This document shows, one piece after another, positions 8,809-17,295 of a DNA stretch of 64,000 bases. The notes under the pieces are model-generated. The model saw only the letters and a list, made by a program, of their open reading frames with translations, did not search any database and was not told the DNA's origin. Position 1 is the stretch's first letter, and the number at the start of each line of letters is the position of its first letter. Source of the stretch: Shewanella sp. 10N.286.48.A6 (GTDB lineage: Bacteria > Pseudomonadota > Gammaproteobacteria > Enterobacterales > Shewanellaceae); NCBI RefSeq assembly GCF_002873135.1, contig NZ_MCVI01000045.1:32351-96350 (forward strand). The letters run 5' to 3'. The position numbers were made by a program, and so were the translations under genes.

Positions 8809-10236
8809 TTATTCTTGAGTATTAGCAGGCTTTGGAGCTGGCTTAGGCTTATTAGGGCGTCTACGTTTACGCTGCTGGGCGTTACGATTTCTGCTTGGGC
8901 CATTCTTGTTACCGCTTTTGGCGATATCAGTACGTTGTTGCTCATCGGCTTCAACAAATGACTGCCACCAATTGGCAATTTTACCAATATTGCCCGCTTC
9001 GGCTTCGCCGCGCAGTAATAATAAATCATAAGCAGCGCGGAATTTAGGGTGCTCTAATAATTTGAAGGCACGGGTGCCTTGGCTACGTTCTAGACGCAAT
9101 TGTAGCTGCCAAATATCTTTTGCTGGAGTACTGAAGCGGCGTGGAATGCTAATGGTGCGACATTGCTGCTCCATCACATCACCCATAGCGGCAACATGAG
9201 CATCGTAATGACTTAAGCCACTTTCTAAGGCAATATCATCAGCACGTTGCTTGAGTGGATACCACAATAATGCCGCATAAAAGAAGGCGGGCGTTACCGG
9301 TTTATCTTGGCTGACGCGTAAGTCGGTACTGGCCATGACTGCCGTTAGCATTTTAGCGGTATTGCCACTGGGTTGCTCTTTGATTAACGCAGCAATTTGC
9401 GGAAATAGCGGCGCAAATAAACCAAAATCTTGCATCATGTTGTAGTTAGCTTCTGCTTTGCCAGCAAAAAATAACTTTAGCACTTCTTCGTACATACGCG
9501 CTGCAGGGATATCTTTTAATAATGGCGCTAATTCTTTTATTGGCGCAGCCGTTACCGGCTCAATGGTCATATCCAGTTTGGTAGCAAAGCGCACCGCACG
9601 TAACATCCGCACCGGATCTTCACGGTAACGAGTTTCAGGATCGCCAATCAGCTTGATGACTCTAGCATCGATATCATGAATACCACCGCCGTAGCTGTGG
9701 ATAGAGTAGTCGCTAATGTCGTAATACAGGGCGTTAATAGTAAAGTCGCGACGTTCAGCGTCTTCATCTATTTCACCGTAGACATTGTCACGAAGTAGAC
9801 GACCTTCAGCATTGGATTTGGAAATTTTGTCATCATTTTCATTGTGATGACCACGGAAGGTGGCGACTTCGATAACATCACGGCCAAAAACAATGTGTGC
9901 CAATCTAAATCTGCGGCCCACTAAGCGTGAGTTTCTAAAGAGCTTTTTAATTTCTTCAGGGGTCGCATTGGTGACCACATCAAAATCTTTCGGCTCCATA
10001 CCTAATAGAATGTCACGAACACCACCGCCAACTAGGTACGCTTTATAGCCAGATTTACTGAGTCTATAGAGTACTTTTAACGCATTTTCACTTATTTGGC
10101 GTCGAGAAATAGTATGGGCATCTCTGGTGACAATGTCCAAACGCAGGCCGTCATCTTGGCTTTGTGGCTCAATGACAGGAGTGGTTTTATTGTCTTCAAA
10201 CAGCTGTTTGCAGAATTGACTTATACGGCGAAAAAT
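8809..10236 (-). CDS. pcnB: Poly(A) polymerase I, with an apparent AUU start
   Basis: About 475 residues; adds 3' poly(A) tails that speed RNA decay. Catalytic motifs: AYLVGGGVRDILLG, KDFDVVTNA (Asp-x-Asp metal site), RRDFTINALYYD, and RYREDPVRMLRAVRFA. The C-terminus is basic (RNRNAQQRKRRRPNKPKP), as in E. coli. The usual start codons place the beginning at TTG 10140, but the frame stays open upstream to 10255 and encodes FRRISQFCKQLFEDNK, matching the E. coli N-terminus FTRVANFCRKVLS. There is no ATG, GTG or TTG in that stretch. The codon before that Phe is ATT at 10234-10236, preceded by GAGGTG six or so bases upstream. E. coli pcnB is known to start at AUU. First gene of the pcnB-folK-panB-panC operon. 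Confidence 0.93.
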   Translation of the reverse strand: MFRRISQFCKQLFEDNKTTPVIEPQSQDDGLRLDIVTRDAHTISRRQISENALKVLYRLSKSGYKAYLVGGGVRDILLGMEPKDFDVVTNATPEEIKKLFRNSRLVGRRFRLAHIVFGRDVIEVATFRGHHNENDDKISKSNAEGRLLRDNVYGEIDEDAERRDFTINALYYDISDYSIHSYGGGIHDIDARVIKLIGDPETRYREDPVRMLRAVRFATKLDMTIEPVTAAPIKELAPLLKDIPAARMYEEVLKLFFAGKAEANYNMMQDFGLFAPLFPQIAALIKEQPSGNTAKMLTAVMASTDLRVSQDKPVTPAFFYAALLWYPLKQRADDIALESGLSHYDAHVAAMGDVMEQQCRTISIPRRFSTPAKDIWQLQLRLERSQGTRAFKLLEHPKFRAAYDLLLLRGEAEAGNIGKIANWWQSFVEADEQQRTDIAKSGNKNGPSRNRNAQQRKRRRPNKPKPAPKPANTQE

Positions 10237-10313
10237 AATACACCTCGAACGACATTATTAAATGGTTAAAAATCTGGCGGCTATGATATACCAAATGTTA
10301 CTGAATGAGTATA

Positions 10314-11192
10314 TCACTGCTCAATCAGAATCTCAGATAGTTGTGGAATTTGGCTAATCGCAAATTGCTCTGCGGCCTGTTTTAGCATGACATCGACATC
10401 ATCAATATCAACTTGTTGTTGCCCAAGAAAGCGCAATGCGGCATTGATGCTGGCTTGGGGACGTTTTCGATCAATGGCATTAGCATAATTTTGCTTTGAT
10501 AATTTAAACCCTGGCTTGGTGCAGGCTAAAGGTAGATGCAGCCAATTGGGGGAGTTAAAGCCCAAAATATTATTCATGCTTATTTGGCGGCAGCTGGTTT
10601 CCAGTAGATCGCAGCCTCTGACTATTTCAGTGATCTGTTGAAAGGCATCATCTAACACCACAGCTAATTGATAGGCGTAAAGGCCATCACTGCGTTTGAT
10701 GATAAAGTCTTCAGCCGCAAAGCTGTGCTTTACCGTGACACTTCCCATCACTAAATCAGTAAAATGTTCAACCTGGGCGCTATTTCTGATACGAACGGCG
10801 CCTTGGGTTAATCGAGGGCGTAGCTGACCACAGCGGCTGTCATAAACGCCGCCCATTTGTTGAATTTTTTTTCGAGTGCAATGGCAAAAATAGCTAAGAT
10901 CTTCTTTTAAGAGCTGCTCAATATGCTGCTGATAGATATCAAGCCGATGGCTTTGAAATAGCTCAGTATCATCCCAATGCAGGCCATAAGCCTCTAAGGT
11001 GGTCAATATATCACTGCTTGCACCAGCCACTTCTCTTGGTGGATCTATATCTTCAATCCTGACGAGCCATTTACCCTGTTGCTGTTTTGCCCGCAGGTAA
11101 CTGCCAAGGGCTGCAATAAGGGAGCCAAAATGTAACGGGCCAGATGGGGACGGAGCAAAGCGACCAATATAAGCGGATGAGTTCAGCGACAT
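10314..11192 (-). CDS. gluQ: Glutamyl-Q tRNA(Asp) synthetase
   Basis: 292 residues, a catalytic-domain-only paralogue of glutamyl-tRNA synthetase that attaches glutamate to queuosine in tRNA(Asp). Motifs: YIGRFAPSPSGPLHFGSLIAALGSY (HIGH-equivalent HFGS), LVRIEDIDPPRE, zinc ligands FCHCTRKKI...YDSRC, LDDAFQQITEIVRGCDLL, and KLSKQNYA (KMSKS-equivalent). It lacks the anticodon-binding domain of GltX, as expected. GAGG lies 8 bases before the ATG on the minus strand. It sits between dksA and pcnB, as in E. coli. The 77-bp gap to pcnB could hold a separate promoter. Confidence 0.95.
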   Translation of the reverse strand: MSLNSSAYIGRFAPSPSGPLHFGSLIAALGSYLRAKQQQGKWLVRIEDIDPPREVAGASSDILTTLEAYGLHWDDTELFQSHRLDIYQQHIEQLLKEDLSYFCHCTRKKIQQMGGVYDSRCGQLRPRLTQGAVRIRNSAQVEHFTDLVMGSVTVKHSFAAEDFIIKRSDGLYAYQLAVVLDDAFQQITEIVRGCDLLETSCRQISMNNILGFNSPNWLHLPLACTKPGFKLSKQNYANAIDRKRPQASINAALRFLGQQQVDIDDVDVMLKQAAEQFAISQIPQLSEILIEQ

Positions 11193-11296
11193 AGCTTTTG
11201 CCTCGATTTATTGGTGTCGACATAAAAGGTTACTGCTTTTATGCCATAGCCGATAAACAAGTTCTGTTAATCCTAAAAGTAAAAATCAAAAAATAC

Positions 11297-11322
11297 AAAA
11301 GGCGAGAATAATCTCGCCTTTT
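11297..11322 (-). terminator. Rho-independent terminator of dksA
   Basis: AAAAGGCGAGA and TCTCGCCTTTT form an 11-bp stem. On the minus strand it is followed by a T-rich tract (GTATTTTTTGATTT). It lies 72 bp past the dksA stop and before gluQ. Confidence 0.8.
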
Positions 11323-11393
11323 GGTATCAATACTGCCCCGCCTCATAAATAGCAAGCTAGCAGTTTTGCTGTGTGACAAATGTATGGGCTATA

Positions 11394-11837
11394 TTAGCCA
11401 GCCATTTGTCTTTCTTTTATTTCTGCAAGCGTCTTACAATCGATACATTGATCAGCTGTTGGACGTGCTTCTAAACGGCGAATACCGATTTCAACACCAC
11501 ATGAATCACAGAAACCGAAATCGTCTTCTTCAATTTTTTGTAGTGTTTTTTCAATTTTCTTGATCAGCTTACGTTCTCTGTCGCGTGCTCGAAGCTCTAA
11601 GCTAAATTCTTCTTCTTGAGCTGCACGGTCAACAGGATCTGGAAAATTAGCAGCTTCATCTTGCATATGGTTCAAGGTGCGATCAACTTCTTCGCGTAAC
11701 TGATTACGCCAAGCGTCTAAGATGATCTTAAAATGAGAGCGTTGCTCTTCACCCATATACTCCTCGCCAGCTTTCTCCTGGTAAGGTTCTACACCTGCGA
11801 TAGCGAGTACGCCAAGTTTTTTGGTGCCTTCAGGCAT
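11394..11837 (-). CDS. dksA: RNA polymerase-binding transcription factor DksA
   Basis: 147 residues (E. coli 151). It enters the RNA polymerase secondary channel and works with ppGpp in the stringent response. The coiled-coil tip motif DxxDxA is present as Asp67, Asp70 and Ala72. The four zinc cysteines are Cys110, Cys113, Cys131 and Cys134, so this is the zinc-bearing form. The segment [12 protein letters not shown] is typical. AGGAG lies 7 bases before the ATG on the minus strand. Own terminator at 11297-11322, so probably monocistronic or with readthrough into gluQ as in enterobacteria. Confidence 0.98.
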   Translation of the reverse strand: MPEGTKKLGVLAIAGVEPYQEKAGEEYMGEEQRSHFKIILDAWRNQLREEVDRTLNHMQDEAANFPDPVDRAAQEEEFSLELRARDRERKLIKKIEKTLQKIEEDDFGFCDSCGVEIGIRRLEARPTADQCIDCKTLAEIKERQMAG

Positions 11838-11955
11838 AACGCATCTCCTGTAATAATTAGTGATTTTATGTGCGTCTAAAATTTATGGCCGCTATCTATA
11901 GCAGAAACACTAGAGCGTGGCAAATTATTTGATTAGTAAGTTATACTTTTTTGAA

Positions 11956-12660
11956 CTAAACAATGACTTTGCACTTACGAGTAATTTTGCTGGATAGCGC
12001 CGACAGTTCGGTTTGATATGCTAACACTTCAACCCCACTGTTAACTGCTTGCTTTAATAATTGTGCATATTGTGGATCGATATGCGCAGCAGCTTGAACG
12101 AGATTAATGCCGCTATGTTGGACGACAAAAAGTAATACCGCTCTGTGACCTAGACTAGCCATATGCATTAACTCACGCAAATGCTTTTGTCCACGAGTGG
12201 TAACTGAGTCAGGAAAGTAGCCTACTGCTTGCTCTAATAATGTACAGCTCTTTATCTCAACGTAACATAAAGGTTTAGTTTCATCACTGAGTAAAATGTC
12301 GATACGACTATTTTCATCACCATATTTCACTTCTCTTTTTAGTGATGCATAACCGCTAAGTTCAGTAATGACACCATTACTAATCGCCTCTTCGGCTAAT
12401 GCATTGGCGCGGCCGGTATTAATGCCAATTAAATGATTGTCGGGGGTGGCACTGAGCTCCCAAGTATTTGGGTATTTTCTTTTGGGGTTATCTGAGCTGG
12501 AAAACCAAACTGTTTCACCGGGAAACAAACAGTTTTTCATCGAACCAGTATTGGGGCAGTGAATGGTGATTTCGCTACCATCATCAAGTTGCACATCGGC
12601 CAGAAAACGTTTGTAACGCCTCAATAAAGTACCTTGTTGTAAGGGAGGGCTAAAGTCCAT
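11956..12660 (-). CDS. sfsA: SfsA, DNA-binding/nuclease-like protein
   Basis: 234 residues. SfsA was named as a stimulator of sugar fermentation genes; the family carries a predicted nuclease fold, with FVEIK-type Asp/Glu/Lys residues seen here as SRIDILLS...[10 protein letters not shown]. Other family motifs: [21 protein letters not shown] at the start, [35 protein letters not shown] and [13 protein letters not shown]. The start MDFSPPL matches E. coli MEFSPPL, although AGGAG is 11 bases away. It lies between dksA and thpR in conserved order; pepB is inserted on the other side, divergent across 142 bp. Confidence 0.95.
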   Translation of the reverse strand: MDFSPPLQQGTLLRRYKRFLADVQLDDGSEITIHCPNTGSMKNCLFPGETVWFSSSDNPKRKYPNTWELSATPDNHLIGINTGRANALAEEAISNGVITELSGYASLKREVKYGDENSRIDILLSDETKPLCYVEIKSCTLLEQAVGYFPDSVTTRGQKHLRELMHMASLGHRAVLLFVVQHSGINLVQAAAHIDPQYAQLLKQAVNSGVEVLAYQTELSALSSKITRKCKVIV

Positions 12661-12802
12661 TAAAAAGAATGCTCCTAAAATTATTTATTAACAATTATTT
12701 TTACTAAATGATGCTGAATTAGTCACGTTCATTTAGTGATTTACAGTACACTTAGCTTATTGGTTATCTAAGTTACAACGCAAGCATAACAAGGACATTA
12801 CA

Positions 12803-14077
12803 ATGGAAATTATGACGATTACCCTAACACGAGAAGCGCCACAGAGCCTTTGGGGTAAAGCAGATGTGAGCTTTCAAGGCCATCAAGCGCTGATCCATTT
12901 ATCTGCAGCAGATGAATTACGTCAAGTACAAATGGCGGCTAGAAAAATTCGTAGTCAGGGTATTAGCAAGGTGCAGCTTGACGGTGAGTTATGGAGCCTT
13001 GATTCGCAATGGGCTTTTTCTCAAGGTTTTACCACGGCCAAAGGCCCATTTGAAGTACTCTGGTGTGGTGACGTGAGCACTCAAGCCACTTTATCTCATC
13101 GCTTTGAAGCGGCAAGTTTCGCGCGCAAATTAGTTAACGAAACCCCTGAAGAATTGTCTCCGGTTATTCTTGCCGAGCACGCAGCAAACTGGCTCAAAGA
13201 CATTGGTGGCGACAAGGTCAGTTTTGATATTTTTGAAGGCCAAGAATTACTCGAAAAACAATGGATTGGTTTACATGCGGTTGGCCGTGGCAGTGAGCGT
13301 CCGCCAGCGATGCTAGTGCTTGATTTTAATCCACTCGCAGCCGATGCCAAAGTATCCACCGCTCTTGTGGGCAAGGGCATTACCTTTGACTCTGGCGGTT
13401 ACAGCATTAAGCCTTCAGAGGGCATGCTGGATATGAAATGCGATATGGGCGGCGCGGCAACAGTGACAGCAGCGCTGGGTCTAGCCATGAAAGCCGGTCT
13501 GAATAAGCGGGTTAAATTGTTTCTGTGTTGCGCCGAAAACCTCATCAGTGGCCATGCTTACAAGTTAGGTGACATCTTAACTTATAAAAATGGCGTTACC
13601 GTTGAAGTGGTTAACACCGATGCTGAAGGGCGTTTAGTGTTAGCTGACGGGCTGCAAGCAGCATCAGATACTGGAGCAGAATTAATTATTGATGCGGCAA
13701 CACTGACAGGTGCGGCGATTATGGCTGTGGGCAATAATTACAATGCGATATTTTCACCGCAAATGGAAACCTTGCAATTAGCACAACAAAAAGCGGCCAC
13801 TGTTGCTGAAAATGTCTGGCCACTGCCATTGGATACTTGGCATAAAGATATGTGCCCTTCACCTTATGCAGATACCGCCAATAGTCGCGCAATGAAAGGC
13901 GGCGGTGCAGGCGGCGCGTCAAATGCAGCAGGCTTCTTATGGCGCTTTGTGAGCCCAGAAGTTAACTGGTTGCACATGGATTTAGCTGGTGCATATGCAT
14001 CATCGGCTACGCCATTATGGAGCGCTGGCGCAACAGCTCATGGAGTATTGACCATCGCGGCAATGTTAGAGCGATAA
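12803..14077 (+). CDS. pepB: Peptidase B (leucyl aminopeptidase family M17)
   Basis: 424 residues, cytosolic broad-specificity aminopeptidase that removes N-terminal residues from peptides. The signature NTDAEGRLVLAD is at residues 271-282, and the first metal segment GKGITFDSGGYSIKPSEGM comes about 80 residues earlier, followed by MKCDMGGAA. The length and N-terminal region (about 180 residues, shorter than PepA) fit PepB. The start is ATG 12803 with AAGGA seven bases upstream; a second ATG three codons later is possible. In E. coli pepB lies elsewhere (iscX region), so its place between sfsA and thpR is a local rearrangement. A hairpin terminator follows at 14120. Confidence 0.94.
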   Translation: MEIMTITLTREAPQSLWGKADVSFQGHQALIHLSAADELRQVQMAARKIRSQGISKVQLDGELWSLDSQWAFSQGFTTAKGPFEVLWCGDVSTQATLSHRFEAASFARKLVNETPEELSPVILAEHAANWLKDIGGDKVSFDIFEGQELLEKQWIGLHAVGRGSERPPAMLVLDFNPLAADAKVSTALVGKGITFDSGGYSIKPSEGMLDMKCDMGGAATVTAALGLAMKAGLNKRVKLFLCCAENLISGHAYKLGDILTYKNGVTVEVVNTDAEGRLVLADGLQAASDTGAELIIDAATLTGAAIMAVGNNYNAIFSPQMETLQLAQQKAATVAENVWPLPLDTWHKDMCPSPYADTANSRAMKGGGAGGASNAAGFLWRFVSPEVNWLHMDLAGAYASSATPLWSAGATAHGVLTIAAMLER

Positions 14078-14119
14078 AGCCTATAACTCTTCAGGTTTTA
14101 GCTATAGATTCGAGAAACG

Positions 14120-14142
14120 AAAGCTGCATAGCAGCTTTTTTT
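14120..14142 (+). terminator. Terminator of pepB
   Basis: AAAGCTGC, a 3-base loop ATA, then GCAGCTTT followed by a run of T. It stands 42 bp after the pepB stop and directly next to the stop of the convergent thpR gene. Confidence 0.85.
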
Positions 14143-14144
14143 CG

Positions 14145-14696
14145 TTATGGCTGTAAAGGCCACTGTTGCAGTGGTTTATATATAAGCCCTTGAGTACTGC
14201 TAATGGATTCATAGAGGGTTAAATGGCGGGCTTTTGTGTTTATAGCTTCAGTGAGTGCAGGTAACTTATCTATAAGGGCTGCAGGCTCTGACACAGCTCT
14301 AAATAAGCTGATATGGGGTCTAAATTCATGCTGAGTTTGATAAAGGTTTAAGTGTGATGTCATTAATTTTAAGCTGTGGGCAATATGCGCCAACGCTTTT
14401 TCGACATCACCCTGAATGCACAAGACTTTCGCTTTAGGCCAGTAAGCAAGTTGTTGCAGTGGTTGTTCAAAAGCGCTGAAATGCTGCTCGGTGATATACC
14501 GATCAATCTGCAGCATCTGATCAGAACTAATTTTGCCTAAAAATGCAGCGGTTAGATGTAAATTCTCCCGCTTAACGGCGCTAACCTGTATACTCAGATG
14601 CGGCATTAATTGCTGCTGATATTGGCTCAATTGAGTGCGGTTTGACTCTGATAATGCAATGGCAATAAAACAACGTTTATGGTGATTTTTAGTCAT
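14145..14696 (-). CDS. thpR: RNA 2',3'-cyclic phosphodiesterase (2H family)
   Basis: 183 residues, the protein formerly called LigT. It opens RNA 2',3'-cyclic phosphates. The two catalytic HxT/S motifs are NLHLTAAFLG in the first half and RPHISLFR near residue 150. The start is the ATG at 14694-14696, preceded by a strong AAGGAG with 4-base spacing on the minus strand; the longer frame to 14714 has no such site. In E. coli thpR stands between hrpB and sfsA; here pepB (on one side) and the GGDEF/EAL gene (on the other) have been added. Confidence 0.9.
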   Translation of the reverse strand: MTKNHHKRCFIAIALSESNRTQLSQYQQQLMPHLSIQVSAVKRENLHLTAAFLGKISSDQMLQIDRYITEQHFSAFEQPLQQLAYWPKAKVLCIQGDVEKALAHIAHSLKLMTSHLNLYQTQHEFRPHISLFRAVSEPAALIDKLPALTEAINTKARHLTLYESISSTQGLIYKPLQQWPLQP

Positions 14697-14895
14697 GGGT
14701 CTCCTTAACGCCATTGATCCTTATCTGTTGTTAGCATTATTTTTTATTATTATGACGTTTTTCGTCAAAGACATGTTAGCTTAATCGACGGCAACAGTTT
14801 ACGGTTAGGTAAATTAACAGCAAGACCAGTGAAGCTCCGTTTAGAGGGATACTGTATAATGACAGCAAAAATGCTGCGAATGAATGAGTCATTGA

Positions 14896-17136
14896 ATGAG
14901 CAATAGTGAACTGAAATCAGTATGGGCTAGCCCGCAGTCTGCTGAATTAAATCACTACCTGTGCTGTGATAAGGTTATGGCTGAGATTGATGCATTGCAA
15001 CTGCAATTAGGCGTCGATGAAATCGTGGTTTTACTATCCCAAACAACTGAAAGTCTAACCAGTGGTAAAGTTTACCATGTCAAGGCGTTGCAAGCTTATC
15101 AGCATCAAGATCAATTTCAACAGCATCTTCAGCGCCAACCTAATAACGCACGAATAGGCCAATCACTCGCTGCCTTGCCTGATTTATGTGAACAATTACT
15201 CGCACAAGATAGTGCTGATATCAATGCCACAACAAGTCTTTTGCAGCGTCAAATAACTGATTTTGTTCAGTCACGGTCCGAGGTGTTTTCACTCTCTTTG
15301 AGTGAAGCGGTGCAAATAGGCAATACCAGGTTGATTTTTTTACCACTAAAATATCAATTAAATTGGCAACTTGAGGCCTCGGATGGTGTCAATTGTCCTA
15401 TGACAAAGCTTAACGAGGCTAGCCTAAAGCTGGCATCTGAAGCTGAGCTGGCTCGCGTATCGCAATTATTAACAAACAAAGAAGCGCAATATCTTGAGCT
15501 TTTTCAGCAGCTACCCGTTGCCTGCGCACTTATTGATACCGACAACTGTATTAGCAGCCAAAATCAAGTGGCTAGCCAAATTTTGCCGTCAATCAGTAAT
15601 CAAAGTTTATATTCATTAATCAATGTTGATGACCATATATTATTGGATGATTGCCTGCATATCGTTAGAGATGGAGCACTGCATCAGTCATGGTGTGAAA
15701 TTCCATTGATTAAAGCCGGTGTCACTCACTGGTATAAAATTAGTTTTTGCCGGGCATTAGATATTGAACAGCAATTATTGATGATGATTGAAGATGTCTC
15801 AGAGCGCTACCGTTTAGCAGATGAGCTGTCATTTCAATCCAACTATGATCCGCTCACAGGTCTGCCGAATCGGTTACAGTTTGAGGCAATGCTTGAAGAA
15901 TTAATTGAGCATAAAGATCGCTTGCCTGTGTGTGTTGCCTTTATGGATCTTGATCAATTTCAAGTGGTTAATGATATCAGTGGTCATCAAGCTGGGGATG
16001 AATTGTTACGTCAGGTGTCTAAGCGTCTGAGCTACTTACTGCGTCATGGCGATGTCGTTGCCCGTTTAGGCGGCGATGAATTTGGCATTTTAATGTTCCA
16101 AGCGGATAAAGAGTCAGCCGAGCAAGTGGGCAACCGCATTTGCCAGCAATTATCCGAACATGAATTTATTTGGGGCGAAGTCAGCCATAATATTGGCGTT
16201 AGTATGGGTATGACCCAACTGGATGCGAAGTCAGAAGACATTTACCGCATTATGAGTCAGGCAGATGCGGCGTGTCGTATCGCCAAAGAAGATGGCCGTA
16301 ATCGCTGGCATTTTTACAGTAAAAACGATCCCCAAGTACATCATTTATATAATCAAATGCTGGCCTCCGTTGATATCGTCTCGGCACTGGCGCTTAATCA
16401 GTTTGAATTATTTTATCAACTCATAGAACCGCTAAATTCTGACGAGCGTGGCATTCACATGGAAATCTTATTGCGCATGGTGCAAGAGGATGGCCGTTTT
16501 GTATCACCAGGGGTGTTTTTACCTGCAGCAGAGCGCTATAACCTAGCATCAAAAATTGATAGCTGGGTTATCGACAACCTTTTAAAGTGGGGCGCACGCA
16601 ATAGCGAAATTTGGTCACAATTATCAATGGTGTCGCTAAATTTGTCAGCGCTGTCATTATCCGATAGTAAGTTTATGGACTGGTTAGAAATACGCTTGAT
16701 GGTTGAGCCCGAACTGGTGTCTAAGTTGTGTTTTGAAATCACCGAAACCGCCGCTATTAGTCAACTCGAACAGGCCACCACCTTGATTGAGCTATTAAAA
16801 CCTTTAGGTTGCAAGCTGGCTTTGGACGATTTCGGATCGGGCTTTTCAAGTTTTGCTTATTTGAAATGCTTAGATGTGGACTATGTCAAAATTGACGGTC
16901 AGTTTGTGGTTAATGTCTGTGACGACCGCAGTGATAAAGCCATTGTCTCGGCTATTTGCCAGCTGGGTAAAGATATGGACTTTGAAGTGATAGGCGAATT
17001 TGTTGAAAGCGCTGACATTGGGCGGCAATTAAAACAGCTTGGTGTTAGCTATGGCCAAGGCTACGCGATTGGAAAACCTACCCGCTTGCAGGATTTATCC
17101 TCAGGGATCAGAACGCCGTGGTTAATCGATTTATAG
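14896..17136 (+). CDS. PAS-GGDEF-EAL cyclic-di-GMP turnover protein
   Basis: 746 residues, no transmembrane segment seen, so cytoplasmic. Residues 1-195 are an unassigned sensory region. About 200-310 resemble a PAS domain (LFQQLPVACALIDTDNC...WYKISFCRALD). Then comes a diguanylate cyclase domain (NYDPLTGLPNR, intact GGDEF at 392-396), then an EAL domain. In the latter the first motif reads EIL (523-525) instead of EAL, but ITE, DDFGSGFSS and KIDGQFV are present, so phosphodiesterase activity is plausible. No RxxD inhibitory site precedes GGDEF: RHGDVVARLGGDEF is seen. No clear ribosome-binding site; the in-frame stop just upstream fixes ATG 14896 as the first start. The net direction of activity is not predictable. 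Confidence 0.9.
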   Translation: MSNSELKSVWASPQSAELNHYLCCDKVMAEIDALQLQLGVDEIVVLLSQTTESLTSGKVYHVKALQAYQHQDQFQQHLQRQPNNARIGQSLAALPDLCEQLLAQDSADINATTSLLQRQITDFVQSRSEVFSLSLSEAVQIGNTRLIFLPLKYQLNWQLEASDGVNCPMTKLNEASLKLASEAELARVSQLLTNKEAQYLELFQQLPVACALIDTDNCISSQNQVASQILPSISNQSLYSLINVDDHILLDDCLHIVRDGALHQSWCEIPLIKAGVTHWYKISFCRALDIEQQLLMMIEDVSERYRLADELSFQSNYDPLTGLPNRLQFEAMLEELIEHKDRLPVCVAFMDLDQFQVVNDISGHQAGDELLRQVSKRLSYLLRHGDVVARLGGDEFGILMFQADKESAEQVGNRICQQLSEHEFIWGEVSHNIGVSMGMTQLDAKSEDIYRIMSQADAACRIAKEDGRNRWHFYSKNDPQVHHLYNQMLASVDIVSALALNQFELFYQLIEPLNSDERGIHMEILLRMVQEDGRFVSPGVFLPAAERYNLASKIDSWVIDNLLKWGARNSEIWSQLSMVSLNLSALSLSDSKFMDWLEIRLMVEPELVSKLCFEITETAAISQLEQATTLIELLKPLGCKLALDDFGSGFSSFAYLKCLDVDYVKIDGQFVVNVCDDRSDKAIVSAICQLGKDMDFEVIGEFVESADIGRQLKQLGVSYGQGYAIGKPTRLQDLSSGIRTPWLIDL

Positions 17137-17295
17137 GCGATTAGCTTTTTCGTTTCAGTCGTTAATTGTCAATGTGTGCATGCTTCGATTTGCATATGCT
17201 TTAATCTGCCCCCGCTTCGATCTGCATAGAGCCGTAGCATCAATAATCGTTTATGAGTAAACTGAAGCCAGATTTTCGCCGTTAAAGTATCTCCT

